NCBI GenBank assembly: GCA_003013855.2
Contig: ML058385.1
Span: forward strand, 248,001-312,000
Length of the DNA: 64,000 bases
Origin: Liriodendron chinense
Lineage: Eukaryota; Streptophyta; Magnoliopsida; Magnoliales; Magnoliaceae
Reading direction: 5' to 3'
Part shown: piece after piece, positions 1 through 10,414 of the stretch
Layout: every line of letters begins with the position of its first letter
Numbering within the stretch: position 1 is the stretch's first letter
The notes under the pieces: generated by a model
The model's database searches: none
What the model saw: the letters and a program-made list of their open reading frames with translations, nothing else
What the model was told of the DNA's origin: nothing
Program-made: the position numbers and the translations under genes

Positions 1-1149
1 CCTTGTATAGGGCTTTGTAAGCTTCTTGAAGATCTTCTTCATTTTCAGATTCACTTCTGGATGTTTCATATCTAGAGTTATCATTGTCTTCAAAAGAGGA
101 AATATTAACAATGGTCATAAATGCATTCTGAATTTTTTGATCCGTCCTGATCTGATTCATCGGAGTCTGAAGCAGATTCAGATTCTGATGAATCATTCTA
201 AGTTGCAACCATTCCTTTCTTCTTTGATTTTTCCTTTGTAGGACAATTTGCAGCTAAGTGCCCATAACCTGAACAGTTGAAGCATTGTGCATTCTTGGTT
301 TTGTTTTTTCAAAAACTTGATTTACCTTTCTTCTTTCCCAATGGTTTTTTAATCTCAAATTTCTTTTTGTTTTTCAAAATCTTGTAAAACTTCTTAGCCA
401 ACAATGCCATATCATCCTCATCTTCTTCATTATCTGAATTTTCATTGATTGAAACAGATTTTGAAGATTTGAGAGCAATTAACTTATTCTTAAAACTTTT
501 GAATGTCAATTCATATGTTTGAATAGATCCAACTAGTTCCTCAACTTTCATTATATCAGTATCCCTCAATTCTTGAATAACAGTGACTTTGGAATTGAAT
601 CGATCTGGTAGAGATCTCAGAATTTTAGCACAAACTTTACTTTCTGGAATACTCTCTCCAAGACCCCACATAGAGTTTACTATATCATTTAATTTTGTAT
701 AGAAGTCCACAAATGTTTCATTTTCATTCATACGTATTTCCTCAAATTTGATTGTGAGGAGTTGGATTTTAGACTTCTTTACAATATTAGTGCCCTCATG
801 GGATCATTTCGAGTATATCTCAGGCTTACCTATCTGATTCACATGAAATAATTCTTTTAAATTCATCAGGTGAAAGAGCACAAGTTATAGCATTCAATGC
901 TTTAGCATTTGCAGTATTTTCATTTTTTTGAGTAGTGGTCCATATGTTATAAGCCACTCATCTCATAGATTTAATTCTATCATCATCTGTTACTTCAATA
1001 ATTGGAGGTGTCCAATCTACTAATGTGGCTTGCCACACATTTTCATCCATGGATATTAGAAATATCCTCATTTTAACTTTCCAATAAGAATAGTTAGTAC
1101 CATCGAAAGGAGGTGGCCTAGGAAAAGATAAGCTTTTAAATTTAGACAT
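1..1149 (-). pseudogene. gag: C1 copia gag, broken
   Basis: Nucleocapsid/capsid gene of a Ty1/copia element, read leftwards from the ATG at 1149. The first 63 codons show the start of a plant copia Gag with the motif FDGTNYSYWKVKMRIFL. A second open stretch at 731-309 carries the UBN2-type region (ETFVDFYTKLNDIVNSMWGL, then KILRSLPDRFNSKV) and a lysine- and acid-rich tail. A CCHC knuckle follows at about 287-241 (CFNCSGYGHLAANC, spacing C-x2-C-x4-H-x4-C). The frame is interrupted between 958 and 731 and again near the knuckle, and an in-frame TAG follows the knuckle at about 200 where related proteins have Trp. The gene runs off the left edge, so pol is not visible. The PBS and LTR to its right fix its orientation. 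Family assignment is secure; it cannot give full-length Gag as it stands. Confidence 0.88.
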
Positions 1150-1200
1150 CTTACAGCTCCAGATCTAACTCTTTGGATTGAAAATCTATAAAAGAGAAAA

Positions 1201-1215
1201 CCCGCTCCGATACCA
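1201..1215 (-). promoter_or_regulatory. C1 primer binding site
   Basis: The minus strand reads TGGTATCGGAGCGGG two bases from the LTR end. This matches the initiator-tRNA-Met primer site usual in plant copia elements (TGGTATCAGAGC) with one A-to-G change. It marks where minus-strand DNA synthesis starts and fixes the inner LTR edge. Confidence 0.85.
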
Positions 1216-1249
1216 CTTGAAAAAGGATAGAGCTATAAGTGTCCTTTGT

Positions 1250-1277
1250 GGGGGGGGGGGGGGGGGGGGAGGGGGGG
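1250..1277. repeat. poly-G tract in C1 LTR
   Basis: Twenty consecutive G, one A, then seven G, near the inner end of the C1 LTR. Long G homopolymers are rare and could fold as a G-quadruplex or be a length error of assembly. Confidence 0.9.
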
Positions 1278-2191
1278 ATAGGATAACTCAATTCAATTCT
1301 GCTTATTGTAATCTTAAAATAAATTAGAGAATCAATCACAAGACTAGCAAGAATATGCAATTAATCATTTTGAAAGCAAATAGAGATCAATATGAAAACC
1401 TTGAATTAAATCGTAGGAGAACCTTCTACTTAGAGATTAAGTAGTATAACCTTCCACTTAGCAAAGTAAGTAGGACAACCTTATATCGCTTAGAAATCTA
1501 AGTAGGACAGCCTTATGTCACGATTTAAGGATTTATAAATAATCAAGCACATAAACAGCTCACCACGACACAGAGTTATAGTGTTTCGGTGCTAAAAACA
1601 ACTTGCACTTACTCTACTCCCAAAATTACTTCTCTTTGTAATTTTGGCTTTCCACTATGTAAAGGTTTTCATAGGTTCATCTTTAAAACCTGATACAGAG
1701 ATTGTGATTTTCACGGGCTTACAAAACCTCAAATGATTTTCACAGGCTAATCAATAACCTTAAGTGATTTTCACAGGCTAATCACTAACAGCCTGATTTG
1801 AGATTTTCATGGGCTATCTCAAACAAAAATCCAAAAGTAATAGAAATTTATTACTGTTCTTCTTGTAGAAAGAGATGAAGCTTAGCAGAGATGAACCTTC
1901 AATAATGCAGCGATCCGATCGGTGTAGAAGATAAACCAATATAGCTCGAGCAAGATGGATCTAGAAATTTCTAAAAAGAGTTTTCCTAAAACTGCAATTT
2001 CAATTCTCTTATCTCTAGTATGAGAATGATCTTCTCTTACACAATCAAATTAAATGAGAAGACAACTAAGATAGTTATAACATAAAATAGGAATTTAAAA
2101 CAAATAGCTACATTATAATGGAGAGCTTTATAACTAGAAAGATAGTAATTTTCGTGTTTTTGATTGATGAAAAATAGAGTGAAAAAAGCTC

Positions 2192-2200
2192 TATTTATAG
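2192..2200 (-). promoter_or_regulatory. C1 LTR TATA box
   Basis: TATAAATAG on the minus strand, in the middle of the LTR and directly downstream (in sense) of the palindromic repeat cluster. Equivalent TATA boxes occur in the related LTRs at 47,008, 50,908 and 52,841. Confidence 0.6.
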
Positions 2201-2214
2201 TAAAAAAGTTAGGT

Positions 2215-2575
2215 CTTCGGCTGATCTAAGATTTCCTTCGGTTGACCTAAGAATCAACCGTTTTATCCTAACGGCTATCAGATTTCGCGGGATAAGATTA
2301 TGTTCAAACTTTGGCTGACCCGAGTGTCGGTTCGGCTAGCCCTAGACAGGGTCGGGCTGACCTGAGATCCAAGTTCAGAGAACAGTTTCACAAACTTGAC
2401 TGAAGTTTCTTCGGCTAGTCGAAGCCTGTTCGGTTGGCCGAACATAGGGCTGGGTTGGCTAAACATCTCTAGAAATTCTTAATCAAGCTTGCTAGAAACT
2501 TGACCGAAGATTCTTGGGCTGGCCGAAGATTCTTGGGCTGATCGAACATAGGGTTAGGCTAGCCGAATTTTCTGA
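2215..2575 (-). repeat. Palindromic repeats upstream of C1 TATA
   Basis: About ten variants of a short dyad of the form TTCGGCTAGCCGAA are scattered here. The clearest are TTCGGCTAGTCGAA at 2410-2423 and TTCGGTTGGCCGAA at 2429-2442. They fill the U3 segment just upstream of the TATA box. The role is unknown; the position suggests enhancer-like elements. Confidence 0.75.
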
Positions 2576-2869
2576 AATATGACTTTATCAAAGAGATTAG
2601 AGTTATTAACTAAAAGTCATATGAAAACACCTAACCTAGGGTCATCCCTATGGTCAATATTACCTTAGCACATATAGTTTATCTTCATAGCTTTGCCGCA
2701 TCTTGTTGTAGAGTCGATAAACTTAATCTTGATGTGTTTGTTGAGGTAGAGCCTTGTCTTCTCAAAGAACTTGGCTTGACCATACAATCTCATGCACTAA
2801 ACTAGTGTCTACGAAATATGACAACTATACTGTGCTTAACACTCACATTTTGTGCTTAGCACTTACAAA

Positions 2870-3560
2870 AACCCTTTATGAATCGATTAAGAAGTCAATG
2901 GGGAAAGACTTTACAAGCCAACTGATCAGTGCCTTGCAAATCAAGGCAGCAGAGAGCACAACCCTAAGGGCTAATTAAGAGTCCTGTGGGCTAACCTCAT
3001 GCGTGAGACTTGCCACTTTTATTACTACCGTAGCGCCGTAAGGAAAGGTCTATAAAAGTATATAAAAGTTCCTTTTATATGGACTTAGTGGTATAGAAGC
3101 GAAGAAAAAGAGGGTTACATCGAGTGTTGCTGATCACGGCCAACTGTTCATAATTCCCCCGAGATTTATATGCTTGTTCCTGATAATAATCAACGACTAT
3201 GAATTTGGTACGAGGTAGCCATGAGAGCTAAAACGACCAACCGTGTGCTTAAAACCTTTGATTTCACCGCCCCGGTAGCGTCATTGGGCCCCTCTGATGG
3301 ATTGGTGGTATGAAAACTCCCCCTTTGAGGAGTGTACTTCATGAGGGTTGCTTTCGGCAAAGGAATGTATTCTATAAGGGACATTCCCATTAATAAAGGT
3401 GTGCACTCCCTGAGGGTCACTTCCCTGGATGCGATGAGTGCTCCATGAGAGCCAACTACGCTTAAGACCAACGCTCCAACTACTCACGAGCTTAAACTGT
3501 GTTCCTAGTAGAGGCGCCTACTAACATCACCCCTAGGATAGTACCGCCAATGATGAATAA
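2870..3560 (+). repeat. Conserved noncoding block of Tat elements (copy 1)
   Basis: Block shared with 24,690-25,330 (same strand) and 42,860-43,490 (opposite strand). Shared landmarks are 'cagagagcacaaccc', 'gggctaacctcatgc', 'tgatcacggccaac', and 'gccccggtagc' followed by 'gacccctctgatgga' or a close variant. Short reading frames on both strands are not conserved as protein. In all copies it lies between pol and the antisense ORF, so it may hold the 3' ends of both transcripts. Function unknown. Confidence 0.8.
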
Positions 3561-3576
3561 CTTTCCAAAATAATAT

Positions 3577-3578
<2 letters not shown>

Positions 3579-3656
<78 letters not shown>
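3579..3656. repeat. (AT)n microsatellite
   Basis: About 78 bp of uninterrupted AT dinucleotides between the conserved block and the antisense ORF of Tat-A. It is absent from the equivalent place in Tat-C. Confidence 0.97.
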
Positions 3657-3658
<2 letters not shown>

Positions 3659-3899
3659 ACGAGCTAAACACCAAGTTGCATAAAGCATAAAAGGCACAAT
3701 AAACGAAGACCATTCATTTTAATAAGACTAACATCCATGATATGATTATATGTGTGTATTGATTGATTAGTTACTCATTATATGTAAAAGATAATATCTG
3801 TGATTGTTCATTTATATTTCAAGAAGTTCCATACAAAGCATTGTCAAAGATCGAATGGTGAAATACATTCCTAAATTTCTTGACTAAAACGAGCATGAC

Positions 3900-4809
3900 T
3901 CTGTGATAAAGCTAATTTAGCATCTACCATCATCTTTTGACGATCAGGAACATTAGAAAGTTCTTGCCGTAAAGAAGTCACAAGGTCCTTCTGCTTGGAC
4001 AACTATTTTCCTAGAGAATCCAACAAACCTTTTTTGGAGTGAAGACGAGTTCGTATGGCTTTCAGGGAATCTTCTTCCTTTAGTCTTTGGGCTGCGAGAA
4101 TCAATATGCTTTTGCGCCTGGCTTGTAAGGGAGTCATGTTCTGACTGATAACGAGAAACCAAAGAAGAACGCTGCATAACTTCATCATCGAGATGCACCA
4201 ATTCCGCTTGTTTACGGTCCAGTTCGGGTGCCACCTCTATATTCTGGATACAGCGATTTCCCGCGCTCTCTCAATGAGAGCTCATACTTCAAATAACAAA
4301 ATCGACGTGTCCATAGTTTGGACAAAACAGTGGCCATGCGGGAGAGTTTCTGCTTCTGCAATCGACCAAAGAATTCACAATATCCACAAATTGCTGAGTA
4401 GATTGTTCCAAGAAAGACATGTTAATCTTCGCTAACTCGGCTGTAAATTTCAAAAGAGACCAAGAGTCTGGCAACTGCCCCCACAGGTTGCGATCAGCTA
4501 TAGTAAAGGCGATCCCTTCCAAACCCGCTCTTATTGCATCAGTCTTGAATTTAGGAAGACTCCTAATAGCTTGAGGGTCAAGAGGAAGATTGAGCAGTGA
4601 CCTTTGAGCTAAGCTGCTGGGGTTAAGATTTGCTAAAGTAAAGGAGTGAGAAACACAATAAAACAGAATCTATGTATGCAATGCAAGAAAGAAATGATAA
4701 GCAAAGTACGAAGAAATGTACTGGTGGTAGGAGCAAGAGCAGGGTTCTGAATTGACGCCGATGAAGATTCCACGGTACCATCTCCTTGAGGATTGATATT
4801 TAAAGTAGG
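3900..4809 (-). pseudogene. Tat-A antisense extra ORF with a predicted intron
   Basis: Protein-coding trace on the strand opposite to the element, read leftwards. Tat-lineage gypsy elements are known to carry such extra ORFs between pol and the 3' LTR. The first visible exon (4809-4722) is cut by the GL insertion, so the true start is lost. A GT donor at 4721 and an AG acceptor at 4633 delimit an 89-bp AT-rich segment with stops. Joining the flanks keeps one frame into LNPSSLAQRS and GLEGIAFTIADRNLWGQLPD. Downstream the frame breaks near 4,330, then continues as a charged, probably coiled-coil stretch (ELDRKQAELVHLDDEVMQRS). I do not recognise a catalytic domain. Splicing is inferred from sequence only. 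Confidence 0.6.
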
Positions 4810-5345
4810 TGTCACACCCCAAATCTGATTTCCGGCGTCCATTCGCCGTAACTTGAATTCAGAGGTCGCAGCCTCCGTAGTATCTCAATCTCTGATCCTG
4901 GCTCCACACGCCGGGTTCCGATCCTGGGATACCACAAGGAGGATTTTAGGGTCTGATTTTTTTTTAAACATGAGCATCACCATATGAGTACCATCCAAGA
5001 CAAGTACAATATTTCCACTAAGTCATTTCTTTTATATACAGCACTGAAAGGTAAATACACAATGTGTAAATATAAAAGCTGCATAGAATTACAATCCAGC
5101 ACCTCCTGCTACTGCACTCCCAACTCTAACTCAACGTTGCTGATACACCCTGGCATAACCTGTAGTGTAACAAATGCGCATAAGCTTCCTACGAAGCTTT
5201 GTGAGTGCGTGTGTGTGTGTAATGCGGATAACAAGCATGATAAATATCAGAGTGAGCAGTAAAGCATGATGAGAAATTTAAACCAGAACTCAGCCTAACC
5301 AGGCTATATGATCATGTAATATGAATAACCAGGCTATCACAGTCA
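4810..5345 (-). repeat. GL LTR fragment, 3' end
   Basis: Minus-oriented piece covering about the last 530 bp of a GL LTR. It begins at the LTR terminus (TGTCACACCCC) and corresponds to about 32,640-33,169 of the intact element. It enters the Tat-A antisense ORF. The 5 bp before it are GTAGG, with no matching copy found, so its other end was lost or moved. It stops abruptly against the Tat-B gag. Confidence 0.85.
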
Positions 5346-5366
5346 GAGCTCTGCCTTTCTCAGCTC

Positions 5367-6039
5367 ATGGGAAGCATCCGTACCAAAAAGTCGGCATCTC
5401 ACTTAATGGACTTGAAGCAACAGCATGGGGAGACGATAAAGGAGTTTACAGTTCGGTTCATTGCAGAAGCCGTCCAGACTGAAGGTTATACCGAAGATAA
5501 AGGCCTCACTGCCCTTATAGCCGGAATTACAAGCGAAAAAATTCAGATTCGCCTTGGATAAGAACCCTCCTAAAACAATGATGGAGTTTCAAGCAAAGGC
5601 CCAGAAATACATCAATGCGGAAGAAGTCGCTTTGGCACGTCACGGTGTACAGGGTAAGAAGCGTAAGCCTGAGGAGATTTCTCCTCCTGAGAAGAAATAC
5701 CGGCGTGATCGACGGGACCGCTCTCCTAAGAAGCTTTACTCTGGTAAATATCATAATTATACCCCTCTTATCCAATCTCCTGAGAAAGTATTAATGAAGA
5801 TCAAACATAAGCCTTACGTGAAGTGGCCTTCAAAGATCAAATCTGATCCTGAAAAAAGAGATAAGAGTAAATTTTGCTATTTTCACAAAGATCATGGGCA
5901 CAACACCCAAGATTGTATATCTCTGCGAGATCACGTCGAAGCTCTCATTCGGAAAGGTCATCTTCGAGATCACATGGCCCAACAGGGTCGGTCACCCAAA
6001 AGGGGGGAAGCCCCATCACACCAGAAGAAGTCACCTTAA
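5367..6039 (+). pseudogene. gag: Tat-B gag, C-terminal half
   Basis: Capsid C-terminus and nucleocapsid of a Tat-lineage Gag. The first open stretch (5367-5561) resembles the end of a Retrotrans_gag domain (LKQQHGETIKEFTVRF). It is followed in another frame (5554-6039) by NPPKTMMEFQAKAQKYINAE, a basic region and the knuckle CYFHKDHGHNTQDC at about 5876-5917, spaced C-x2-H-x4-H-x4-C. The CHHC form, with His in place of the second Cys, recurs in Tat-C. The capsid N-terminus is missing because the GL LTR fragment ends at 5345. One frameshift near 5,555 separates the two parts. Confidence 0.87.
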
Positions 6040-6059
6040 CATCATACTTCGCAAGAAGA

Positions 6060-6650
6060 CATCGAACCCACTGGTGAGATTCGGACCATCGCCGGAGGAC
6101 CAGCTTGCGTAAGAGATTCTCAAGCATCAAGAAAAGCATACACTCGCAAGGCGTCTCAGAAGCCCCAGCATATCTATTGGTTGGAAAAGACGCCCGATGT
6201 GTCGAATCTCGGCCATCATCCGATCTCCTTTTCTCTTGAAGATGCAGAAGGGATTCACTTTCCTCACGAAGACTCCATTGTGGTCGCATTAAGGTATCAA
6301 ATTATTTGACTCATCGTATTATGTTGGATACAGGTAGCTCCGCTAACATCCTCTACCTGGAAGCCTTCAATAAAATGGCATTCGCCAGGAGCCTGCTTAA
6401 ATCGGTTTCAACTCCCCTCGTCGGCTTCGGGGGCGAAGTGGTAATACTGGAAGGAAGCATCGACCTTCCAGTCACCTTCGGAGAAAGCCCAGCAAAAACT
6501 ACTATCTTCGTTAATTTTCTCATGGTGGATCGGGGATCAGCATATAATGCTATTTTAGGTCGACCTTCGCTCAACAAGATAGGAGTAGCTTTACACCCCC
6601 TGTATCTATGCATCAAATTCCCTACTCCAAATGGAGTCGGGGTTGTATGA
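6060..6650 (+). pseudogene. pol: Tat-B aspartic protease
   Basis: Retroviral-type aspartic protease that would cleave the Gag-Pol polyprotein. A linker typical of Tat elements (EIRTIAGGP at about 6,075, then ISFSLEDAEGIHFPHEDS) leads into the domain. The active site is MLDTGSSANIL at about 6,325, with the catalytic Asp kept, and the flap-side motif AYNAILGRPSLNKI follows at about 6,540. A frameshift near 6,303 separates linker and protease. About 200 bp without a clear domain follow before RT. Confidence 0.85.
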
Positions 6651-6849
6651 GGAAATAAACAAGAAGCACGCACATGTTACGAAATCGCCGTACAAGATCG
6701 AAAGAAGGCCCAGGCAACATCGGTCATGATGGTTACAAGAGATTCATCGGATCCTCCGATAGCTACAACACTGGACCCAAAAGAGAGCGCTCTTCAATGA
6801 GGAACTCCAGGGGAAGAGACAGTCGCAATCCAATTATCTGAAGAGAATT

Positions 6850-7645
6850 CATCCAAAAAGGTCTACGTCGGATCTTCTTTAAGCAATGTTTTTCGTGAAA
6901 ATCTAGTTCGTTTTCTCACCGAATACCAAGATGTATTTGCTTGGTCCCATAGCGATGTGCCAGGTATCGACCCCAGTGTCATAGTGCATCGCTTGAATGT
7001 TGATCCAAAATACAAACATGTTCATCAGCGTCGACGTGCCTTCACCGTGGAAAGGCAAATGGCAATCAAAACTGAAGTCGAGAAGTTACTGACCGTCAAT
7101 TTCATAGAAGAAGTTGACTACCCGGAGTGGGTCGAGAACGTGGTCCTAGTTCGAAAAGCTAACGGCAAGTGGAGAATGTGCGTGGATTACTCTTATTTGA
7201 ACAAAGCCTGCCCAAAGGACAGTTTTCCAACTCCGCGCATTGACCAGTTGGTTGATTCAACTGCGGGGCATGCCTTGCTCAGTTTTATGGACGCTTACTC
7301 CGGGTATAACCAAATTATAATGCACTCGCCCGATAGTCAACACACTGCCTTCATCATTACCGTGGCTTATATTGTTAAAAGGTAATGCCTTTTGGTCTTA
7401 AGAATGCAGGAGCCACCTATCAGCGCCTGTTCAATAAAATATTCGCCGTGCAAATCGGCAGGAATATGGAAGTTTATGTCGACGACATGCTCGTGAAAAG
7501 CGTCGTAGAAGACGACCACCTTGCAGATCTTCGACAAGCTTTTGATTTGATGAGGAAGTATCAGATGAAGTTAAATCCAAAAAAATGTGCATTCGGGGTT
7601 TCCGCTGGAAAATTTCTTGGGTTTATGGTTGGACAGTGAGGAATC
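6850..7645 (+). pseudogene. pol: Tat-B reverse transcriptase
   Basis: RT fingers and palm. Visible motifs in order are FLTEYQDVFAWSHSDVPGID before the domain, VVLVRKANGKWRMCVDYSYL, ACPKDSFPTPRID, FMDAYSGYNQI, MPFGLKNAGATYQR and the catalytic box EVYVDDMLVKS. The thumb begins with KYQMKLNPKKCAFGV. All three catalytic aspartates are visible. A stop and frameshift occur at about 7,383, just before MPFGLKNAG, and a TGA sits at 7637-7639 in the thumb. Confidence 0.93.
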
Positions 7646-8230
7646 GAGGCGAATCCCGAGAACATAAAAGCTCTGATCGAGATGAAATCTCCGTCCACTC
7701 TCAAAGATGTCCAACGTCTGGTTGGTCGCATTGCATCATTGAATAGGTTTATTTCATGTGCCTCTGATAAATGCTTACCTTTCTTTAAGCTCCTTCGAGC
7801 TACGGCCAAAGTCGACTGGGTGTGGACTCCGCAGTGCGAAGAAGCGTTTCAACAACTGAAGCAATATATGAGTGCACCCCCCATTTTATCGAAACCTGTT
7901 GCACACGAGCAGCTTCTTCTTTATTTATCTGTGTCTTCTACGGCCGTTAGTGCCGCATTAATAAGAGAAGATTCCAGGATACAAAGGCCCGTTTATTATA
8001 GTAGTCGAGCAATGGTGGATGCCGAAACCTGATATTCTGATATGGAGAAATTAGCCCTCGCCTTAGTTACGACCGCTTAAAAACTGCGCCCCTATTTTCA
8101 AGCCCACGCTATATTGGTGCCAACAAATCATCCATTAAGACAGGTCCTTCAAAAACCTGAAGTTTCGGGGTGATTAACTAAATGGGCAATTGAGATCATC
8201 GAGCATGATATTTCGTTCTGCCCAAGAACC
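7646..8230 (+). pseudogene. pol: Tat-B RT connection and first RNase H
   Basis: Connection region and gypsy-type RNase H, downstream of RT in the same frame. Connection motifs are LKDVQRLVGRIASLNRFIS and FFKLLRATAKVDWVWTPQCE. The RNase H part includes PVYYSSRAMVDAET, then MEKLALALVTTA and LRPYFQAHAILVPTNHPLRQ. Stops fall at about 8,031, 8,078 and 8,170. Where related proteins have Arg, two of these are TGA, as expected from CGA-to-TGA changes. Confidence 0.87.
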
Positions 8231-8720
8231 GCCATTAAGGGTCAAGCTGTGGCCGGTTTCATTGCCAAATTCACATATTCCTCCTCTAACGATAACTCTA
8301 CGACCAGCGACTAGACCCCCTGGTCGCTCTTCGTGGATGGGTCTTCGCGGGCCACCGGTAGCGGAGCTGGATTAATTTTAATTGCTCCGGACGGGTCGCA
8401 ATTTTAATATGCCTTACGATTTGACACTCACGTCTCAAACAATGAGGCATAATATGAGGCTTTGATCGTTGGCCTCAAACTAGCAAACGTTCTCTCGATC
8501 CAGAGTTTACTTATTCACAGTGATTCTCACCTCATAGTCAATCAAGTACTCGGCGAATTCGAGGTGAAAGAAGAGAGGATGGCTTTATACAAATCCCGAG
8601 TACTCATCCTGCTCGCGAAGTTGAAGAAATATGAAATAATTCACATCCCTCGCAAGAAGAACAAACTCACAGATTCTTTGGCAAAGCTAGCCTCCACACC
8701 GGAATCTGAATTATTGCAAT
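8231..8720 (+). pseudogene. pol: Tat-B second, archaeal-type RNase H
   Basis: The extra RNase H that marks the Tat lineage. Motifs are SLFVDGSSRATGSGAGLIL (first Asp), SNNEA-stop-YEALIVGLKLAN, LLIHSDSHLIVNQVLGEFEV (third acidic residue) and HIPRKKNKLTDSLAKLA (last Asp). By alignment with the pattern NNxAEYxAL, the TAA at about 8,451 sits where the catalytic Glu should be. Further stops are near 8,313 and 8,406. From 8,462 the frame stays open into the pre-integrase region (190 codons). Confidence 0.87.
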
Positions 8721-8959
8721 CTATTCCCATTGAGCATCTTCATGCTCCAAGTATCAGCCAAACAACCTCCGAGCTATTGGTCATGGCATGTTCCTCTCCA
8801 TGTTGGATGGACCCCATTGTCCTTTATCTCAGAGATGGACAATTCTCGGATGATAAAAAGTCTGCATGGCAAATCCGCCAACGCGCTGCCAGATATTCCT
8901 TGCAAAACGGTACGCTATTATGTAAGAGCTTTACTTTACCATATTTGAAATGTCTTCAT

Positions 8960-10024
8960 CCAGAAGAGGCGTATCGCATTCTTGATAAATACACCAGGGG
9001 GCATGTGGTAACCATCCTAAGGGACACTCTTTAGCATATAAAGCAATGAGGCAAGGGTATTATTGGCCCACTATGAAGGCGGACGCAATCGAATTTTTGA
9101 AAAGATGTGACAAGTGCCAGCGATATTCTTCTATATCTCATGTACCGTCCGTGCAAATGATGCCAATGGATGGCCCCTGGCCCTTCGCCCAATGGGGAGT
9201 CGATATCATCAGGCCCTTACCCACCAGGAAAGGTCAGAATAGATTCGCAATCGTAGTGGTCAATTATTTCACCAAATAGGCCGATGCAGAGCCATTGACC
9301 ACAATCACCGAAAAACAGACCATAAAGTTCATATGGAAGAACATCATATGTCGCTATGGGCTTCCCCATACTATAATCACCGACAATGGAAAGCAGTTCG
9401 ACAATGCCTCGTTCTCAGAGTTTTGCGAAAAATGGAAGATACGAAGTATTCGTACCTCCCCATATCATCCTCAGGCTAATGGGCAAGTTGAAGCAGTTAA
9501 CAAGATCATCAAACATCATCTGAAGACTAAGCTCGGTGAATGTAAAGGCATGTGGCCAGAGCTTTTGCCCGAAGTCTTATGGGCCTATAGAACTACGACT
9601 CGTACATCAACCGGAGAAACTCCTTTCTCTTTAGCTTTCGGCACCGAGGCAGTCGTCCCAGTCGAAGTCCAAATCCCCTCGTATCGAATCGAGCAGTACG
9701 ATTCCACGAATAACCAAGATGGGTTGAGGCTTCATCTCGATCTTCCGGAACAAAGAAGGGACGCCTCTCAGATTCGAGCAGCAGCCTATCAACAGTGTAT
9801 TTCTCGCTACCGTAATGCCAAGGTCCGGCCCAGAGCTTTCCAGCTCGGTGATTTGGTTCTTCGACAGAACCTCAGAGTTCCTGCTCGTTCGTTGGATCCA
9901 AATTGAGAAGGCCCGTACCGAGTTATCAAAATTGTGCAACCAGGTACTTATTATCTCGAGGATATGCAATGAAGACCGTTACGTCGCCCTTAGCACGTAG
10001 AGCATCTGCTATGATATTTCCCTT
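8960..10024 (+). pseudogene. pol: Tat-B integrase
   Basis: Integrase, which inserts the cDNA into the host genome. The zinc-binding N-terminus is split by a frameshift near 8,995; its Cys pair is in RCDKCQRYSSI after GYYWPTMKADAIEFL. The catalytic core shows GVDIIRPLPTRKGQNRF (first Asp), IITDNGKQFDNASF (second Asp) and HPQANGQVEAVNKI (Glu), so D,D,E are all present. The C-terminal part has WAYRTTTRTSTGETPFSLAF, a GDLVLRQ box, and the tail EGPYRVIKI and HVEHLL, ending at about 10,024. Stops at about 9,277, 9,904, 9,968, 9,998 and 10,013 replace mostly Trp or Arg positions. Confidence 0.92.
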
Positions 10025-10414
10025 AATTCGATATAAGTTTGAATGATATTCGAATAAAGGTGGATTGTCTTTTGGTCGCTACTCCATTTGATTGGACCCG
10101 AATAGCCCCGAAGAGAATACACACATTCTCTTGGCCAATCTTCTGTCCTTGGTAGAATTAAAGCCTCAATTGATAGATCAGTCTATCTCTACGCGGACAT
10201 GGTCACCTAGACCACCGGATTGAGCCTAACGCATTGCTTCATGAGTTAAATACGAATGCATTCAGCACACGACCAACAAAAATCAAAAGAAGGAGAAACA
10301 ACATGCAAATAATATTATCAAAAGGTTTTTCTTATTCATTTCATTGACTACAAAAGTCAAATTACTTACAAACGAAAAGCAGAAACTGGTACATAAGATA
10401 GATAAAAGAGAAGA
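10025..10414 (+). other. Tat-B 3' spacer, no gene seen
   Basis: AT-leaning spacer between the integrase stop and the antisense ORF. I see no coding frame, clear repeat or RNA gene. The conserved block found in Tat-A, C and D is not recognisable here, so Tat-B belongs to a different Tat subfamily. Confidence 0.5.

Larger units (their letters stand above)
1218..2867 (-). mobile_element. C1 5' LTR (copia)
   Basis: LTR of the minus-strand copia element C1. The inner edge is set by the PBS: in plus orientation the LTR begins TGAAAAAGG at 1218. The outer edge is inferred at the TGTAAGTGC (minus strand) ending at 2867, where the Tat-A sequence begins. Length is about 1.65 kb, comparable with the related LTRs at 45,635, 49,536 and 52,187. 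A TATA box reads TATAAATAG on the minus strand at 2192-2200. Upstream of it (2215-2575) lies a cluster of palindromic repeats. The transcribed part contains short repeated phrases, including a repeated 'gattttcacaggctaat' at about 1,690-1,820. The outer edge is uncertain by some bases and no target duplication can be checked. Confidence 0.75.
2868..4809 (+). mobile_element. Tat-A gypsy fragment, 3' internal region
   Basis: The 3' internal part of a plus-oriented Ty3/gypsy element of the Tat lineage. It has the same order as Tat-C at 24,690-26,604: a conserved noncoding block, an AT-rich spacer, then an ORF on the opposite strand. C1 interrupts it on the left and the end of a GL LTR (4,810) on the right, so gag, pol and LTRs are not visible. 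Confidence 0.7.

Noticed and set aside
3190..3471. Overlapping minus ORFs in the Tat-A conserved block
   Set aside because: Not maintained in the copies at 24,690 and 42,860; frames break in each.
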